Below are positions 1-7,468 of a stretch of 64,000 nucleotides of DNA, piece by piece. The stretch lies in contig OZ251458.1 of NCBI GenBank assembly GCA_965242535.1, positions 1,736,001 through 1,800,000 on the forward strand. The letters are read 5' to 3'. The notes beneath the pieces were generated by a model. It did no database searches. It was not told the origin of the DNA and saw nothing but the letters and a program-made list of their open reading frames with translations. Position numbers and translations under genes: made by a program. Each line of letters starts with the position of its first letter. Position 1 is the stretch's first letter. The stretch is from VXRD01 sp965242535. GTDB lineage: Bacteria; Latescibacterota; UBA2968.

Positions 1-125
1 GCGCCATACAGGATCGCATCTTGGAAGTTGCACCCCCTCAAATCCAAATTCGATAGGCGCCCATTTGTGAAATCCCTCTCTCGTAAATCATCGCCAGGAC
101 ACGGATTAACGTTTGTGTTTCCCAT
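1..125 (-). CDS. Pentapeptide repeat protein, N-terminal fragment (runs off the window)
   Basis: Reading the minus strand from an ATG at 125 gives about 41 residues before the window edge. After a polar N-terminus the residues LSNLDLRGCNFQDAILYG fit the A(D/N)LxX five-residue periodicity that builds a right-handed quadrilateral beta-helix. A strong ribosome site (GGAGGGAG) sits just upstream. The gene lies downstream of the 258-bp gene at 160-417 and of the promoter at 502-530, and may be co-transcribed with it. The function of such proteins is diverse and cannot be assigned from this fragment. Confidence 0.7.
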   Translation of the reverse strand, partial: MGNTNVNPCPGDDLRERDFTNGRLSNLDLRGCNFQDAILYG

Positions 126-159
126 AAGTACTCCCTCCATATAGTTAATAGTAGCCTGA

Positions 160-417
160 CTACGAGCGCCGTCTCATCTCGTAATGGATTTTAGCCAACT
201 CTTCCTCTCGCTTGGCCCGGCTGGGAAGCTTGACGAGCAGAAAGTTATTGCCATCACGGGAAAAGACAAATTGAATATAACCATCCCCATTGTAGTCTAC
301 CGATTCCACTGTCCACACTTTACGGAGATCAATAATTAAATCCCTGTCGTAGTCGTGGAGTATATTGTCGTAGCTACCGTAGCTACCGTATCTTCCTTTA
401 AGTCTATATCCATTCAT
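160..417 (-). CDS. Small hypothetical protein, 85 aa
   Basis: The family is not recognised. The protein is mixed alpha/beta by composition, with a glycine/tyrosine-rich start, a central stretch of alternating hydrophobic residues and a charged C-terminal helix ending in arginines. An ATG at 444 is possible, but the one at 417 is preferred because AGGAG lies 11 nt upstream of it. The consensus-like promoter at 502-530 points into this gene. Confidence 0.5.
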   Translation of the reverse strand: MNGYRLKGRYGSYGSYDNILHDYDRDLIIDLRKVWTVESVDYNGDGYIQFVFSRDGNNFLLVKLPSRAKREEELAKIHYEMRRRS

Positions 418-501
418 TTTGCCCTCATCTCCTTTCGGTTTCATTTGGATGTCCTGGGCATGCTATAATTTTTCACCAACCCTGCTCACCTCACCGATCA
501 C

Positions 502-530
502 AGTATACGGAAAGTGAAACAAATTGTCAA
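502..530 (-). promoter_or_regulatory. Sigma70-type promoter, minus strand
   Basis: On the minus strand TTGACA (530-525) and TATACT (507-502) are separated by exactly 17 bp. It would drive the small gene at 160-417 and the pentapeptide gene at the window edge. A perfect -35 with a 17-bp spacer is unlikely by chance in this GC-rich background. Confidence 0.75.
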
Positions 531-588
531 CCACCAACCCTATTTACCCCTAGCTACTCGATTCCGACTCCGCCCTTCCCCGTCAAAC

Positions 589-783
589 TCACGCGACGCT
601 TTTTGTGCGCGCATTCTTTTTTTTCGCTCGAGCAATATCCTCCAAAGCGATTTTTTTCCAATGGGGATCATCCCCCTCGCTCATCGCCTCATAATAAAGG
701 CGATAATCCTCTTCCGTTTTCAAATAATCCACGACATCCCACCGCTTCAACCCCAAATCCGCCCAACTCTTCTTCTCTCCCAT
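589..783 (-). pseudogene. Addiction-module antidote, apparently truncated (HTH lost)
   Basis: The 64-aa product starts like the putative addiction-module antidote family that partners RelE/ParE-type toxins: DVVDYLKTEEDYRLYYEAM followed by GDD and ALEDIARAK. In that family the DIARAxG segment leads into a helix-turn-helix that binds operator DNA. Here, at exactly that point, an eight-A run is followed by an abrupt basic tail and a stop, so the DNA-binding half is missing. A one-base shift reopens a frame for about 20 codons, but with little HTH resemblance. It starts 2 nt after the toxin stop, and its ribosome site overlaps the toxin stop codon. Confidence 0.6.
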
Positions 784-785
784 TT

Positions 786-1127
786 TTACCTCCTATAAAG
801 AGACACCGCGTTTAACAACTCCTCAGTTGTTTTGCCTTCGACCATTTCTTTTGCTTTTTGAATATCCCGATCCTGCGAATCCTTATCACCACCAACAAGC
901 AAAATAATCAATACATTTCGACGACGAGTAAAATATATACGGTACCCCGGTCCCGCATCAATTTTTACCTCTGAAACAGTCCCACCTACCGATCTAATTT
1001 GTCCCAAATTTCCAAAAAAAATACGCCGAATCCGTGCAGCTATAAGAGTAACCGACTGTCGATCACGCAAGCGGTCATACCACTGCCGAAACGCCCTTGT
1101 CATATAGACTTCATACATCTCATTCAT
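786..1127 (-). CDS. RelE/ParE-superfamily toxin (addiction module killer protein)
   Basis: This 113-aa protein matches the putative addiction-module killer branch of the RelE/ParE superfamily. The N-terminal VYMTRAFRQWYDRLRD helix is followed by ARIRRIFFGNLG, then the VSEVKIDAGPGYRIYFTRR core strands and a LLVGGDK(D)SQDRDIQKAKEM tail. Such toxins act in the cytoplasm, usually as mRNA interferases or gyrase poisons. The toxin-first order with the antitoxin immediately downstream is typical of HigBA-like loci. The ribosome site GAGGAGGAG is strong. The ORF is about 10-15 residues longer than many relatives but otherwise looks intact, which is notable given the damaged antidote. Confidence 0.8.
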   Translation of the reverse strand: MNEMYEVYMTRAFRQWYDRLRDRQSVTLIAARIRRIFFGNLGQIRSVGGTVSEVKIDAGPGYRIYFTRRRNVLIILLVGGDKDSQDRDIQKAKEMVEGKTTEELLNAVSLYRR

Positions 1128-1161
1128 ATTCTCCTCCTCTAATCATAAACCCGATATACCC

Positions 1162-1275
1162 TCAATTCATCAAGTCGTTGAGGTGTGGACAGCGTGAAAG
1201 AAGTAACTCGCCTTGGTTCAACGCGGTCAACGTGTCCCGGTCTTGGGGGGTGAGTTGGACGTGTTGTTTGGGCAT
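1162..1275 (-). pseudogene. Transposase N-terminal remnant, 37 codons
   Basis: The ATG at 1275 is preceded by AAGGAGG at ideal spacing. The product begins MPKQHVQLTPQDRDTLTAL, which resembles the short N-terminal helix segment of IS630-family orfA proteins, and stops after about 37 codons. It lies just inside the terminal repeat of the element fragment. The remainder of the transposase is absent. Confidence 0.45.
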
Positions 1276-1326
1276 CAGAGCACCTCCTTGAAAAAGATTG
1301 AAATCCCGAATTATTTAATTTACGAG
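1162..1326 (-). mobile_element. Left end of an IS630-like element (terminal repeat plus truncated transposase start)
   Basis: Reading leftward from 1326, next to a TA dinucleotide, the end sequence CTCGTAAATTAAATAATT closely matches both ends of the MITE at 8549-8977 and the end at 49502. About 50 bp inside lies a short ORF (1162-1275) with a strong ribosome site. No right end follows, so only a fragment remains. The IS630 assignment rests on the TA target and the N-terminal ORF style. Confidence 0.6.
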
Positions 1327-1352
1327 TACTAATCGCGGCTCATTTCCATTCG

Positions 1353-2168
1353 TCAAAGACAATGCGACCCAAATTCTCGGTATTCGCGCACGGGCAGGGC
1401 GTGGTATTTTCGCACCAATTTTTCAAGGCGTTCGCAGGCCAGTTCAAAAATGCGCTCGCCCTTTTCCGCGCTCGCGGCAAACGCATCGCCCATAATGCCC
1501 GTGCCCTTTTGCGTGTCGCGCCGCCGCTCGGCAAATTCCGCAAATGAGAGATCGCCGCCAAAGGGGCGCGTGCCGGTCTCATCGCCGTCTATGCGGCCTT
1601 TGTCGATCAGGTGTTCGCGCAAGTAAAGCTGTACCGCGGTCTCCCATTCCCCTGCGTGGCCCACGCCTTCGTTTGTCGCGCTCCACGCCCGCAATTCTTT
1701 CTCGACCATGTCCCACCAACTAAAGGACAGGGTGAAGATATTCTCCTCGGCCACTTGCCATGAAACCGCGCGGCAGGGCGCGGCATTGCCCCCGTGCCCG
1801 TTGATGGAGATGATCCGCTTGAATCCATTGGCGTAAATGCTGCGAAAAATATCGGCCAGCAAATTTTGGAAGGTCTCCAAGCGCAAATTGATCGTGCCGG
1901 GAAAGCCCATGTTGTAATGCGTGAAGCCCGACCACACCGGCGGCGCGACGATCGCGGGAAAGTCCTCTACGCGCTGTGCCACGGTCACGGCCATGTAAAA
2001 AGGCGCGGAAATATCCACATCCATCGGGCAATGCGGCCCGTGTTGCTCCACAGACCCCACCGGCACAATGACCACGGGATCGCGCTCTAAGGCGTCCAAA
2101 AACTCGTGCCGCCACATTTCCTGCCACATCACCTTTTTGTTCGTGCCATCGAAAGAGATTTTATACAC
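1353..2168 (-). CDS. Creatininase-family amidohydrolase
   Basis: A 271-aa cytoplasmic protein of the creatininase/MftE fold, whose members are metal-dependent amidases acting on creatinine, formamides or peptide precursors. Metal-binding signatures are visible in order: VPVGSVEQHGPHCP followed by DVD, the HGGN motif, and GHAGEWET carrying a conserved Glu. A GTG at 2168 is chosen because GAAAGGAG lies just upstream; the longer ORF runs back into a REP-like repeat. The substrate cannot be inferred. It is the last gene of a minus-strand set with heparinase-like, aldolase and dioxygenase genes, suggesting use of a modified sugar or amide compound. Confidence 0.85.
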   Translation of the reverse strand: MYKISFDGTNKKVMWQEMWRHEFLDALERDPVVIVPVGSVEQHGPHCPMDVDISAPFYMAVTVAQRVEDFPAIVAPPVWSGFTHYNMGFPGTINLRLETFQNLLADIFRSIYANGFKRIISINGHGGNAAPCRAVSWQVAEENIFTLSFSWWDMVEKELRAWSATNEGVGHAGEWETAVQLYLREHLIDKGRIDGDETGTRPFGGDLSFAEFAERRRDTQKGTGIMGDAFAASAEKGERIFELACERLEKLVRKYHALPVREYREFGSHCL

Positions 2169-2224
2169 AGTCGCTCCTTTCAAGAGTCTGTATTTTGCCA
2201 CTGCTACGCCATCGCCGAATGCGA

Positions 2225-2250
2225 GGACAGGCACGGGGGCCTGTCCCTAC
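2225..2250. repeat. REP-like palindrome (GGACAGGC...GCCTGTCC family)
   Basis: One copy of a palindromic unit repeated at least ten times in the window: arms GGACAGGC and GCCTGTCC around a C/G-rich loop, usually followed by CTACG(A). It lies upstream of the creatininase start. Confidence 0.85.
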
Positions 2251-2295
2251 GTGTTGATGGGGACGGGGCGAGATAACTGACCACTGACCGCTTGG

Positions 2296-2384
2296 GTGGA
2301 TGGCCTTCTCGCCTCTTGCCTTTCGCCTCTCGCCTTTCGCCTTTCGCCTTTCACCTCTCCCGTCTCCCGTCTCCCCGTCTCATG
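2296..2384. repeat. Degenerate heptamer-like tandem tract
   Basis: Short units of the type TCGCCTT/CCCGTCT are repeated about a dozen times in pyrimidine-rich order, running to the stop of the heparinase-like gene. Similar tracts occur at 29014-29123 and 37690-37745. Confidence 0.7.
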
Positions 2385-4155
2385 CGATTTCAAATCGCAA
2401 GCAGAGGTCTTTTGACAGGTGCTCGGGCGTGAAGGCGATGCGCGTGACCACCTCATCGGTGCGCCCCTCTTTGGACTCCTCCTCGAATCGCTGGATGGAG
2501 AATGCCCCGGGCGTATCCACGGCCGAAAGCGCGAGGCCCGCGTTCTCCGGGCCGATCTGTACGGTATCGCCATCCGCGCTGATCGCTGCGGATTCAAAGG
2601 TGATGAACCCCTCCTCGACCGCTTGCGGCGGGGCGTCAAACACGTAGCGATCCGTCATCGTCAGCACATTGGCATCGAGCGCGAACGTGCGCGTCAGGCT
2701 TTTCACCGTGCCTTTGGGATAGGCCGTCGCCATATCTATGACCGCCCGCTTTTCGCCCTCGCCATTCAGATTTTCCACGCTCAGCGCGCCGAAATACTCG
2801 CCGCCCTCCCGCTGCAACTGCCCGTTGATGATGGGCACGGAATGCCCGAGCGCGTTGCAAAACAAAATGTCGTAGCGATTGGGGCCAAAGGTTTTTTGGC
2901 TGTACACAGGGGCGCCGGGATCCGTCAACCAAAGCGCGTCCCCGCGATGCACGATGAAACTGCCGATGTCGTTGTGATTGTGCGGCACGCCGTTGTTGCC
3001 CGCCAAACACATCAGCGTCAACCGATCGTCCCCAGGCGCGGCCCGCAACTTGGCCTGCCCCAAGTCTGGCAAGACGTAATCCCGATCATCGGCTTTTGCC
3101 GTCACCGCGAACCCGTCATACATCGCCAAGCCGTGCATGTCGCGCACCTTCAAGGTGTGGTCCGAATGCGCGTCGCACAGGGCGTAGAGTTCGGGCAGGT
3201 CGAAAAACGCATTGATGATCATAGCCGATCGCGCCCCGGTGTAGCCGTGACTCGAATCGGCAAAGGTCGAGCGCGACGCGCGATGGATGTGCGCGGCGAG
3301 CGGATAGCGGCAGATCCGATGAATTTTCCCGGTCTCGTCCGCCATCACATTCAACGCGCCATCGGTCTTCAAATAGAGCGCGTGGGCAACGGACAGGAAA
3401 TGCCCAAAGCCGTATTCCCAATACCCCGGCCCTTCTTCGCAACCGCCATCGTCTGTGAACCCGTCCAGCGCGTACGTCAAATTGACGATCGCCGCGTGGG
3501 TCATGTGCGCCAACGCGGTGGGGTCTTGAATTTGATAGAGCGCGGTGCGGATGATCTCGCCATTGCAAACGTGGTTCCAGTTCATCCGCGCGGTTTTCCA
3601 AAAATCCAAGTGTTTGTAATTCCAGAACGGTTCAAAAATGCGTTCCTCGATTTTTTGCGAAACGCGCTGCACCACCTCGGCTTCGAGACGGTCGCCCAAG
3701 ACGTGCAAAATTTCCGCAAATGCGGCGCCCAACGCAGCCGATCCCAAGTCGATGGCGCGGCCTTCGTGGGCGGCCATGACCCAAGTGTGATCGTCGCAAT
3801 ACGCCCAGAGCAAATCCTGCAAATAATCCACATCCGCATGGGGATGCGAAAGCCACAGCGCCATCGCTGCCCGCTCCAACTCGCGCCTGCGATTGCCCGC
3901 CGCGGTCTGCGGCACGTTGCGGTCGCCAACGCGCTGGTAATTGCGATAGGCCGACCGCTTCAGCACGGGAATATCCCGCGTGGAATCCAGATGCGCGCTC
4001 AAGTCGTCCCACACGCCATTCTTTTTCGCGAGTTCCCGCGCCCGCGCCATCGCCTCGGCATCTTTGAGATAGGGCGCGGGGGATCGCCCGGCACTGCGCT
4101 CGTAAATTTCCGCGAGGTCCGACATCGCGACATCGCGCAACAACATTTTGACCAT
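2380..4155 (-). CDS. Heparinase II/III-family polysaccharide lyase-like protein
   Basis: A 591-aa protein with an N-terminal alpha-helical toroid-like region (about residues 1-330) rich in aromatic residues, then a beta-rich heparinase II/III-like domain. The latter contains GVPHNHNDIGSFIVHRGD, with its conserved His-Asn cluster, and LTDPGAPVYS. Family members cleave uronic-acid polysaccharides by beta-elimination. No signal peptide is apparent, so it may be cytoplasmic. The start at 4155 is supported by AAAGGAGTG upstream and lies 26 nt after the aldolase stop; the open frame extends back over the aldolase gene but that extension has no family resemblance. Confidence 0.8.
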   Translation of the reverse strand: MVKMLLRDVAMSDLAEIYERSAGRSPAPYLKDAEAMARARELAKKNGVWDDLSAHLDSTRDIPVLKRSAYRNYQRVGDRNVPQTAAGNRRRELERAAMALWLSHPHADVDYLQDLLWAYCDDHTWVMAAHEGRAIDLGSAALGAAFAEILHVLGDRLEAEVVQRVSQKIEERIFEPFWNYKHLDFWKTARMNWNHVCNGEIIRTALYQIQDPTALAHMTHAAIVNLTYALDGFTDDGGCEEGPGYWEYGFGHFLSVAHALYLKTDGALNVMADETGKIHRICRYPLAAHIHRASRSTFADSSHGYTGARSAMIINAFFDLPELYALCDAHSDHTLKVRDMHGLAMYDGFAVTAKADDRDYVLPDLGQAKLRAAPGDDRLTLMCLAGNNGVPHNHNDIGSFIVHRGDALWLTDPGAPVYSQKTFGPNRYDILFCNALGHSVPIINGQLQREGGEYFGALSVENLNGEGEKRAVIDMATAYPKGTVKSLTRTFALDANVLTMTDRYVFDAPPQAVEEGFITFESAAISADGDTVQIGPENAGLALSAVDTPGAFSIQRFEEESKEGRTDEVVTRIAFTPEHLSKDLCLRFEIA

Positions 4156-4181
4156 CTCGCACTCCTTTGTGTTGGACGCGC

Positions 4182-5207
4182 TCACACCGGCATTTGCCTG
4201 CCCGAAATTGCGCGCCCGATTTCGGCGTGTTCGGCCCCGCCGCCCGAGATAATTCGCACGCCCCAATCCATGAGAAATCGGATATTCTCTTCGGTGGTTT
4301 TCGAGGGGTCTTTCCACGAGCACAAAAAACGAACCCCATTGGCATCGCACGCATCTTTCACAACTTTGCGGGCGGCTTCCATCACGGGCGGATACGGCGG
4401 GTCGTGGGCATCGGCGAATCCGTAGGACATGCCCATGTCCCCAGGCCCCCACTCGGCGAATGCCAAGCCCGGCACTTTGCAGATAAATTCGGCATTGGCA
4501 ACGCACTCGCGGTCTTCGATTTTGAGGCCGAGCATCAGTTCGCCCGCCGGATTGAGGGGCCAGGGATCGGCTTTCTGCGCGTACTCCGGCCCGCTGAGTC
4601 CCCAGATACCGGCGGCGTATCCCTGACCGCCCGCGCCGCGCTGTCCCTGAAGAAGTCCGCTGGGCAACTGTGGTGGTCGCCCGAAAGTGGGGTCACCGAT
4701 CTGTCCCGCGCCGATGTCCAGTTCACTGGGCAAGGCAGGGTCTCGCTCTTCCTTCTTTTGGAGGTCGGAGATATCCTGAACCTGTCCGCTGTCCATCCCA
4801 ACGGTTTGGAAGGGATAGCGGCACTCTTCGACAAATGCCCTGACCGCATCGGCTTGGCGCGCATGTGTGTGCAAGATGCCGTGGACGCCCGCGCTCAAGA
4901 CGTGTCGGATCTGCCACGCATTGGCATGCACTTCCGCCACCGTGCGACAGTTGGACGGCAGCGTCGCGATCACGGCCGGGGTGCGATGCCCGGAATTGGT
5001 GGGGCCGCCGTCGACCAACCCACGCATAAACGCGCGGAGGCCGACCACGTCAAACGGGCTGTGTTCGTAATCCACCATCAAAAAATCCGCCCAGGTCTCG
5101 GCCTGTTGCTTGCCGTTCTCGTACGTGAGCGGGCCGGCCCCCGTGTAATAGAGGTATTCGCCCTGCTCGAGGAGTTCGATACATCGGTTGATGCGTTTTG
5201 TCGCCAT
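4182..5207 (-). CDS. HpcH/HpaI-family aldolase / citrate lyase beta-like protein
   Basis: A 341-aa TIM-barrel class II aldolase. Typical elements are the early MVDYEHSPFD strand, GVHGILHTHARQADAVRAFV containing a conserved Arg, and the metal-site segment VPGLAFAEWGPGDMGMSYG with Glu and Asp ligands. Relatives cleave or make 2-keto-3-deoxy acids from pyruvate and an aldehyde. TTAGGAGG precedes the ATG. Lying 26 nt upstream of the heparinase-like gene, it could process keto-deoxy sugar acids released by lyase action, which is an inference from the pairing. Confidence 0.85.
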   Translation of the reverse strand: MATKRINRCIELLEQGEYLYYTGAGPLTYENGKQQAETWADFLMVDYEHSPFDVVGLRAFMRGLVDGGPTNSGHRTPAVIATLPSNCRTVAEVHANAWQIRHVLSAGVHGILHTHARQADAVRAFVEECRYPFQTVGMDSGQVQDISDLQKKEERDPALPSELDIGAGQIGDPTFGRPPQLPSGLLQGQRGAGGQGYAAGIWGLSGPEYAQKADPWPLNPAGELMLGLKIEDRECVANAEFICKVPGLAFAEWGPGDMGMSYGFADAHDPPYPPVMEAARKVVKDACDANGVRFLCSWKDPSKTTEENIRFLMDWGVRIISGGGAEHAEIGRAISGRQMPV

Positions 5208-5247
5208 TATTGCCTCCTAATTGGTGGTCAGTCTCCCCCCATCAGTC

Positions 5248-5420
5248 GTAGGGACAGGCCCCGTGCCTATCCTCGCGATCGATGGCGAACGCGCCTTTGA
5301 AAATTTTGTCATCAATCGTAGGGATAGGCCCCCGTGCTTGTCCTCGCCCCCAACCCCAAAGCCGTGGTCAGTGGTCGGTCCCTCCTCCATCAATCGTAGG
5401 GACAGGCCCCCGTGCCTGTC
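5248..5420. repeat. Three REP-like palindromes in tandem
   Basis: Copies of the GGACAGGC-type palindrome at about 5248-5272, 5318-5342 and 5396-5420, each preceded by ATC(A)ATCGTAGG or ATCAGTCGTAGG. Arm changes occur (GGATAGGC in the second, GCCTATCC in the first). The third lies inside the 3' end of the dioxygenase gene. Confidence 0.85.
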
Positions 5421-6363
5421 CAAAGCGGCGATCCGCGATCATCAACCACAAGCGCATGTAATGCCGTCTTTGCTCGGCTTTGGGATGATCTTCAAACGCC
5501 GTGCGATTGTGCAAGATCCAGCGGTTATTGGTGAACAGCATCTGCCCGGGCGCGAGATCGAATTCCACGCGCATCTCGGGCTGTTTCAGCATTGCTTCAA
5601 CGGCGTCGAGGGCGCGTGCCTGTTCGCGCGTCAAGGGCAAGCCCGCCTCTCGATGGCCCACGCGGATGTAATAATGCAAATAGCGCGTGGTCAATATTTG
5701 TCCATCCCACGAAAAGATGGGCGCGCGGGTGACAGGTGCTTCGCCCGGCAGAAATTGCCCGCGTCTATCAAAACAAAAAGGTGCGTAAAGCGCGTCGAGA
5801 ACATCGGGCATCTCTGTGAGCAAGCGATTGTGCAAGGCATAAGCACTGATCAACTGGCTGCGACCACCCGAGCGCGCGGTCTCGATGCACAGCAAGCCCA
5901 CCAACTCGGGCACTTGCGCGCCAAACGCGCCGTCTGTGTGGAACGAACTTTCGGCATTGGTCGCGGAAAATCGCGCCCCGGTTTTCACATCGCGCCCGGT
6001 ATCGCGCACGTCGTAGATCATCACGCCTTCGATATTCTGTTCAAAAGGCACGCCCAAACACTGCCCGATCAGCCAATACAACCCCCGCGCCTCGTCAAGC
6101 GCATCATTTTCCAAAGGCAGACGTTCGACAATGGCAAATCCGCGCCCGGTTTGCAAAGCGTCCAATACCGGCGTCAGACACGGCGCGCAAGCGGACCGGA
6201 TGGCATCGGAAACGCGGAGATCGGCGATCTCGCCCGAACGCGCTCGCACCCCGCGATCGAGCGCGGCCAAACAGCTTTCGGAGAGGGGATAGTACCACTC
6301 GGGGAGCGGGTCAATGGTCTGCGAAGTCCACGCGCGGTCATCGGTCAAAATTTTGTTTGACAT
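5368..6363 (-). CDS. TauD/TfdA-family Fe(II)/2-oxoglutarate dioxygenase
   Basis: A 331-aa oxygenase of the TauD/gamma-butyrobetaine hydroxylase fold, which couples 2-oxoglutarate decarboxylation to substrate hydroxylation. The HxD iron motif appears in SSFHTDGAFG, the distal His in RWILHNRTAF, and the 2-oxoglutarate-binding Arg in RRHYMRLWL. The substrate is unknown. The last 17 residues (from GQARGPVPT to the stop) are encoded by a REP palindrome and its flank, so the C-terminus looks extended by repeat insertion. It is the first gene of the minus-strand catabolic group. Confidence 0.87.
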   Translation of the reverse strand: MSNKILTDDRAWTSQTIDPLPEWYYPLSESCLAALDRGVRARSGEIADLRVSDAIRSACAPCLTPVLDALQTGRGFAIVERLPLENDALDEARGLYWLIGQCLGVPFEQNIEGVMIYDVRDTGRDVKTGARFSATNAESSFHTDGAFGAQVPELVGLLCIETARSGGRSQLISAYALHNRLLTEMPDVLDALYAPFCFDRRGQFLPGEAPVTRAPIFSWDGQILTTRYLHYYIRVGHREAGLPLTREQARALDAVEAMLKQPEMRVEFDLAPGQMLFTNNRWILHNRTAFEDHPKAEQRRHYMRLWLMIADRRFGQARGPVPTIDGGGTDH

Positions 6364-6559
6364 GGGAAATTCTCAGCGGTCGGCAACCAATCCCTTCCAT
6401 CGGTCGTAGAAACGGGCTCCGCGCCCGTCCGCTTACCTAGCGGCGGGACTGATCGCCTTTTTGCCTTGCGTTTTGCGAGGTGGTCTTGTTATTTTTGCGG
6501 GTATTCTAAACGGCAAATCGCGCGCTGTCAAGCGTTTGGCATTCAGTGGAGAACGCATT

Positions 6560-7468
6560 ATGAACATCGAAAAAGTCGTCATTCCGGTCGCGGGTTTGGG
6601 CACCAGCTTGTTGCCGGCCACCAAATCTCAGCCGAAAGAAATGTTGCCCGTGGGGCGCAAACCCATCGTTCAGTACGTGGTCGAAGAAGTCGTCGACCAA
6701 GGGCTAAAAAAAATCCTCTTTGTCACGGGCAAGGACAAACGCACGATAGAAGACCACTTCGACCGGGATCCGGAATTGCAAAATTACCTCTCGGAAAGCG
6801 ACCCCGACAATTTGCTCGACGAACTCGACTACGAAAAAGAAGGCATCAAATTTTTTTACACCCGGCAAATCATCCCGGCCGGGCACATCTCCCCGGCGGG
6901 GATCGGCGACGCCATCGGCAGGGCCGAGGACTTCGTCGCGGGCGAGCCATTCGTCGTCGCGTTTGGCGACACCATCATCAAATCGGGCAATCACGCGGGC
7001 CTCGTGCGGCGCATGATCAAATCGCACATCGACTATCGGGCGAGTTGCACCATCGCGGTTACCGAAGTGCCCAAGGGCGAAGAAAATCAGTACGGCATCG
7101 TCGTGCCCAAGCCCGGCGCCGCGCAAGACGATTTTGAAATCGACCACATCGTGGAAAAGCCCGCGCCGGAAAACGCGCCGAGCAACTTGGGCGTGGCCGC
7201 GCGCTACATTTTCAATCCCGAGATTTTCGCCGCGCTCAAACGCACGTCCCCCGGTTACCGGGGCAAACTCGAGATTACGGACGCCATCGCCACGCTTCTC
7301 AAAATGGGGCACGCGGTTCGCTGCATCAAATTGTACCCCGAGGAATCGCGCTACGACATCGGGGATTTCGAATCGTATTTCAAGTCCTTTATCGACTTTG
7401 CGCTGTTCAATCAACGCTATGGCTATCGCATCCGGCAGTACTTGCAAAAGCGGCTGAGGCAATTCTAA
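6560..7468 (+). CDS. galU: UTP-glucose-1-phosphate uridylyltransferase-type nucleotidyltransferase
   Basis: A 302-aa GalU-like enzyme, making UDP-sugar from UTP and sugar-1-phosphate in the cytoplasm. The signature PVAGLGTSLLPATK, then KEMLPVGRKPIVQYVVEE, the AFGDT metal-binding segment and IVEKP are all present. The usual Arg in GLGTR is Ser here, which is unusual and could affect nucleotide binding. The start at 6560 is preceded by GGAG. Its stop overlaps the next start by one base (TAATG), so the pair is translationally coupled. With a GHMP kinase as partner, the substrate could be a sugar-1-phosphate other than glucose-1-phosphate. Confidence 0.85.
   Translation: MNIEKVVIPVAGLGTSLLPATKSQPKEMLPVGRKPIVQYVVEEVVDQGLKKILFVTGKDKRTIEDHFDRDPELQNYLSESDPDNLLDELDYEKEGIKFFYTRQIIPAGHISPAGIGDAIGRAEDFVAGEPFVVAFGDTIIKSGNHAGLVRRMIKSHIDYRASCTIAVTEVPKGEENQYGIVVPKPGAAQDDFEIDHIVEKPAPENAPSNLGVAARYIFNPEIFAALKRTSPGYRGKLEITDAIATLLKMGHAVRCIKLYPEESRYDIGDFESYFKSFIDFALFNQRYGYRIRQYLQKRLRQF

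Noticed and set aside
2419..4425. 668-aa plus-strand ORF opposite the heparinase-like gene
   Set aside because: It is an antisense shadow: low-complexity composition, no family resemblance, while the minus strand shows clear motifs and ribosome sites.
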